Of a stretch of DNA of 64,000 bases, positions 61,906 through 64,000 are shown piece by piece. Source of the stretch: CAWIJJ01 sp963836425 (GTDB taxonomy: Bacteria; Acidobacteriota; Terriglobia; Bryobacterales; Bryobacteraceae); the NCBI GenBank assembly GCA_963836425.1, contig CAWIJJ010000020.1, forward strand, positions 62,001-126,000, given 5' to 3'. The notes under the pieces were generated by a model, which searched no databases, was not told the origin of the DNA, and saw nothing but the letters and a program-made list of their open reading frames with translations. Every line of letters begins with the position of its first letter. Position 1 is the first letter of the stretch. The translations under genes and the position numbers were made by a program.

Positions 61906-63248
61906 AAATCATCATCACGGCGTTGATCGCAGTGGCGTCCTTGTGCGCCCAGACCATCGTCATTCAGAATGCCACCATCATGACCGTCACCAACGGCACG
62001 GTGAAGGGATCCGTCCTGTTGAGAGACGGCAAAATCGCGGAAGTGGGCGAGAAGGTGATGGTGCCGGAAGGCGCGAAAATCATCGACGCTTCGGGCCAGT
62101 ACGTCATCCCCGGAATCATCGATCCTCACTCCCATATCGCGCTCGATGGCGGCGTCAATGAAGGCAGTACTTCCGATTCCGCCATGGTGAACGTCGGCGA
62201 TATCATCGATTTCGAGGACATCCGCATTCACGACGCCCTCGCCGGAGGCGTCACCACCATCCACACCCTGCACGGTTCGGCGAACTCCATCGGCGGACAG
62301 GACGCCACGCTCAAGATGCGCTGGGGGCAGGACGCCCAGGGCCTCCTCTTCGCCGGCGCTCCGCCCACGCTGAAACTCGCGCTCGGCGAAAATCCCAAGC
62401 GCGCCGGCAACCCCGCCGGCCGCGGCGGCGCCGGTACCACCACCGCCCGCTATCCAGCCACGCGCATGGGCGTGGAGGACGTGATCCGCGAAGACTTCCA
62501 GGATGCCCGGAATTACCAGGCGGAGTGGGCCGCTTACCGCGCCCGCGTTGCACGGGGCGAGAAGCCTGTTCCCCCGCGCAAAGACCTCAAGCTCGAGCCG
62601 CTGGTGGAGGTGCTCGAAGGCAAGCGCCTCGTCCACTGCCACGCTTACCGCGCCGATGAAATCCTGATGATGATGCGCGTCGCGGAGGAGTACGGCTTTA
62701 AGGTAAGGGTCTTCATCCACGCCCTGGAGGCCTACAAAGTCGCGAAAGAAATCGCCGCCCACGGCGCCAGCGCGAGCACGTTCAGCGACTGGTGGAACTA
62801 CAAGATGGAAGTCGTGGACGCCATCCCGTTCAATGCCGGCATGCTCAGCAAGGCCGGGGTGCTGACCAGCCTGAACAGCGATGACGCCGAGTTGATGCGC
62901 CACCTCAACATGGAGGCGGCCAAAATCATGAAGTACAGCGGCGTCAGCGAAAGCGAAGCGCTTGCCATGATCACCCTCAACCCCGCCAAACAGTTGGGCA
63001 TCGACAACCGTGTGGGCTCCATCGAAGTCGGCAAGGACGCGGACCTGGTGATCTACGATAAATACCCGCTCTCCGCCCTGGCCAAGGTCCAGAAAGTGCT
63101 GATCGACGGCAAAGTCTATTTCGACCGCGATGAGGACATGTCCGGTCGCGCGGCCAAAGAGGCCGAGAAGCAGAAACTGATCGAAAAGGAGAAGCAGAAC
63201 CAGCAGCAGCAACGCCCGCAGATGCCGGCCAGGAAGGGACCGCAATGA
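61902..63248 (+). CDS. Amidohydrolase with intact metal site (second of three)
   Basis: ATG 61902 overlaps the preceding stop and gives 448 residues with a signal peptide (MKIIITALIAVASLCAQ). Metal-site motifs are present: PGIIDPHSHIALDGG (His76, His78), VHCHAYRADE, FIHALEAYK and the Asp in LNSDDAEL; the C-terminus reads LGIDNRVGSIEVGKDADLVI. It is a periplasmic metallo-hydrolase of the imidazolonepropionase/dipeptidase-like branch; the substrate is not evident. The C-terminal tail is Gln/Lys-rich (KEKQNQQQQRP). Its stop overlaps the third gene start. Confidence 0.9.
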   Translation: MKIIITALIAVASLCAQTIVIQNATIMTVTNGTVKGSVLLRDGKIAEVGEKVMVPEGAKIIDASGQYVIPGIIDPHSHIALDGGVNEGSTSDSAMVNVGDIIDFEDIRIHDALAGGVTTIHTLHGSANSIGGQDATLKMRWGQDAQGLLFAGAPPTLKLALGENPKRAGNPAGRGGAGTTTARYPATRMGVEDVIREDFQDARNYQAEWAAYRARVARGEKPVPPRKDLKLEPLVEVLEGKRLVHCHAYRADEILMMMRVAEEYGFKVRVFIHALEAYKVAKEIAAHGASASTFSDWWNYKMEVVDAIPFNAGMLSKAGVLTSLNSDDAELMRHLNMEAAKIMKYSGVSESEALAMITLNPAKQLGIDNRVGSIEVGKDADLVIYDKYPLSALAKVQKVLIDGKVYFDRDEDMSGRAAKEAEKQKLIEKEKQNQQQQRPQMPARKGPQ

Positions 63249-64000
63249 AACTCGTCGGACTTTTGATAGGATGCGCCCTGTGCGCGCTCGCGGCCTCGGG
63301 CGACAGTTTCCTGATCCGCAACGTGGATGTCTATCCCGTCACCGGACCCGCGGTAACAGCCGTCTCCGTGCTGGTGCAGGATGGCAAAATCGTCGGTATC
63401 GCGCCTAAGATTGCGGTGCCCAAAGGCCTTCGCGTTATCGAAGGCAAGGGTCTGAGGGTTTACCCCGGCATGATCGATTCCGCCACCGACCTCGGGCTTT
63501 CCGAGGTCGCCTCCGTGCGCGAAACGAGCGACACGGGAGAACTGGGCGAGTTCATGCCGCAGTTGCGGGCCATCGTCGCCGTGAACCCGGCGAGCGAGCA
63601 TTTCGGCGTCGTGCGCGTCAACGGCATCACCTCCGCCATTACGCTTCCGGGAGCGGGCAACGCCGGCACACCCGGCGGCCGTCAGTTTCTTTCCGGGCAG
63701 GCCGCGCTGATTCATACCGCCGGCTGGACCTGGGAGGAAATGTCGATCAAGCCCTCCGCCGCCATGCAACTGAACTTCCCGTCCATGTCCCGCGGCGGTC
63801 GCGGCGGCGGCATGTCCGCCGAAATCTTCCAGGCGCCCTCAGGCGCGGCCGGCGCCGCCGCCACCGGCCAGGCCAAGCGCGCCTATGACGAGCAGATCCG
63901 CAAACTGGAGCAGTTCTTCGATGACGCCCGCCGCTATCAGCGGGCCAAAGCGGCCAACGCCCCCGGCCTTCAGCGCGACCTGAAGTACGAAGCCATGATC
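63245..64000 (+). CDS. Amidohydrolase-family protein lacking HxH (third of three), cut by window end
   Basis: ATG 63245 overlaps the previous stop (ATGA) and the frame is open to the last base, giving at least 252 residues. A signal peptide (MKLVGLLIGCALCALAASG) precedes the amidohydrolase composite domain (FLIRNVDVYPVTGPAVTAVS). The usual HxH position reads YPGMIDSATDLG, again without His. A Gly-rich loop (SRGGRGGGMSAE) recalls that of the first gene, so the first and third are closer to each other than to the second. The rest lies outside the window. Confidence 0.85.
   Translation, partial: MKLVGLLIGCALCALAASGDSFLIRNVDVYPVTGPAVTAVSVLVQDGKIVGIAPKIAVPKGLRVIEGKGLRVYPGMIDSATDLGLSEVASVRETSDTGELGEFMPQLRAIVAVNPASEHFGVVRVNGITSAITLPGAGNAGTPGGRQFLSGQAALIHTAGWTWEEMSIKPSAAMQLNFPSMSRGGRGGGMSAEIFQAPSGAAGAAATGQAKRAYDEQIRKLEQFFDDARRYQRAKAANAPGLQRDLKYEAMI

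Noticed and set aside
61710..63245. 511-codon minus-strand frame opposite the second amidohydrolase
   Set aside because: Antisense shadow; the plus-strand gene has full family motifs and coupled starts.

Overview
The window is high-GC bacterial chromosome carrying about 47 protein genes and one RNase P RNA gene. The gene set fits an Acidobacteriota genome, most likely of the Solibacter/Bryobacter group: a giant Oar-like TonB-dependent receptor with a carboxypeptidase-regulatory N-terminus, secreted esterases and glycosidases, Tat-exported enolase-superfamily proteins, TadE/TadG proteins, a membrane-bound HTH/FG-GAP protein and many amidohydrolases. This placement is an inference from gene content; no 16S rRNA or ribosomal protein lies in the window.

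Layout. 1-7735: a GMC oxidoreductase (cut by the window edge) diverges from a five-gene run: unknown protein, Old Yellow Enzyme-type oxidoreductase, RoxA-like di-haem cytochrome c, subtilase and metallophosphoesterase. 7746-12188: a frameshifted secreted esterase, a 3-hydroxyisobutyrate dehydrogenase relative, a Cys-cluster protein, a sigma-like/zinc-finger protein, a DUF1328 membrane peptide and a PEBP-like protein. 12287-16486: a Gly-rich secreted protein, rnpB (minus strand) and a large OmpA/PKD/Ig-like envelope protein with a clear terminator. 16517-23439: DUF2934 protein, TreY, HrpB, a TPR protein and a DinB-like protein. 23480-29614: a divergent two-component island (a kinase and a SpoIIE-type phosphatase on the minus strand; a receiver and a frameshifted multi-domain hybrid kinase on the plus strand). 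29825-33361: an unknown basic-tailed protein and a TadE-TadE-TadG(vWA) operon. 33496-41811: an exported plant-polysaccharide set (GH53 galactanase, two enolase-superfamily enzymes, CE15-type glucuronoyl esterase, GH42-like protein) with trmO and a lone receiver among them. 41820-49253: a TPR protein and a 2276-residue TamB-TamA fusion. 49366-52900: an SNF2 helicase/SWIM pair. 53225-64000: TonB receptor, PQQ-type sugar dehydrogenase, MarC, a frameshifted HTH/FG-GAP membrane protein and three tandem amidohydrolase-family genes (the last cut by the window end).

The most striking item is the single reading frame joining TamB (inner-membrane anchored, DUF490) to a POTRA/Omp85 barrel, which would make one chain reaching from inner to outer membrane. 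Other items worth attention are three genes each split by a single-base frameshift, a near-perfect 104-bp duplication of part of the sugar dehydrogenase gene, an amidohydrolase trio in which two members lack the HxH metal motif, and a sigma-like protein fused to an anti-sigma-type zinc motif. No CRISPR array, tRNA, rRNA operon, insertion sequence or prophage was seen.
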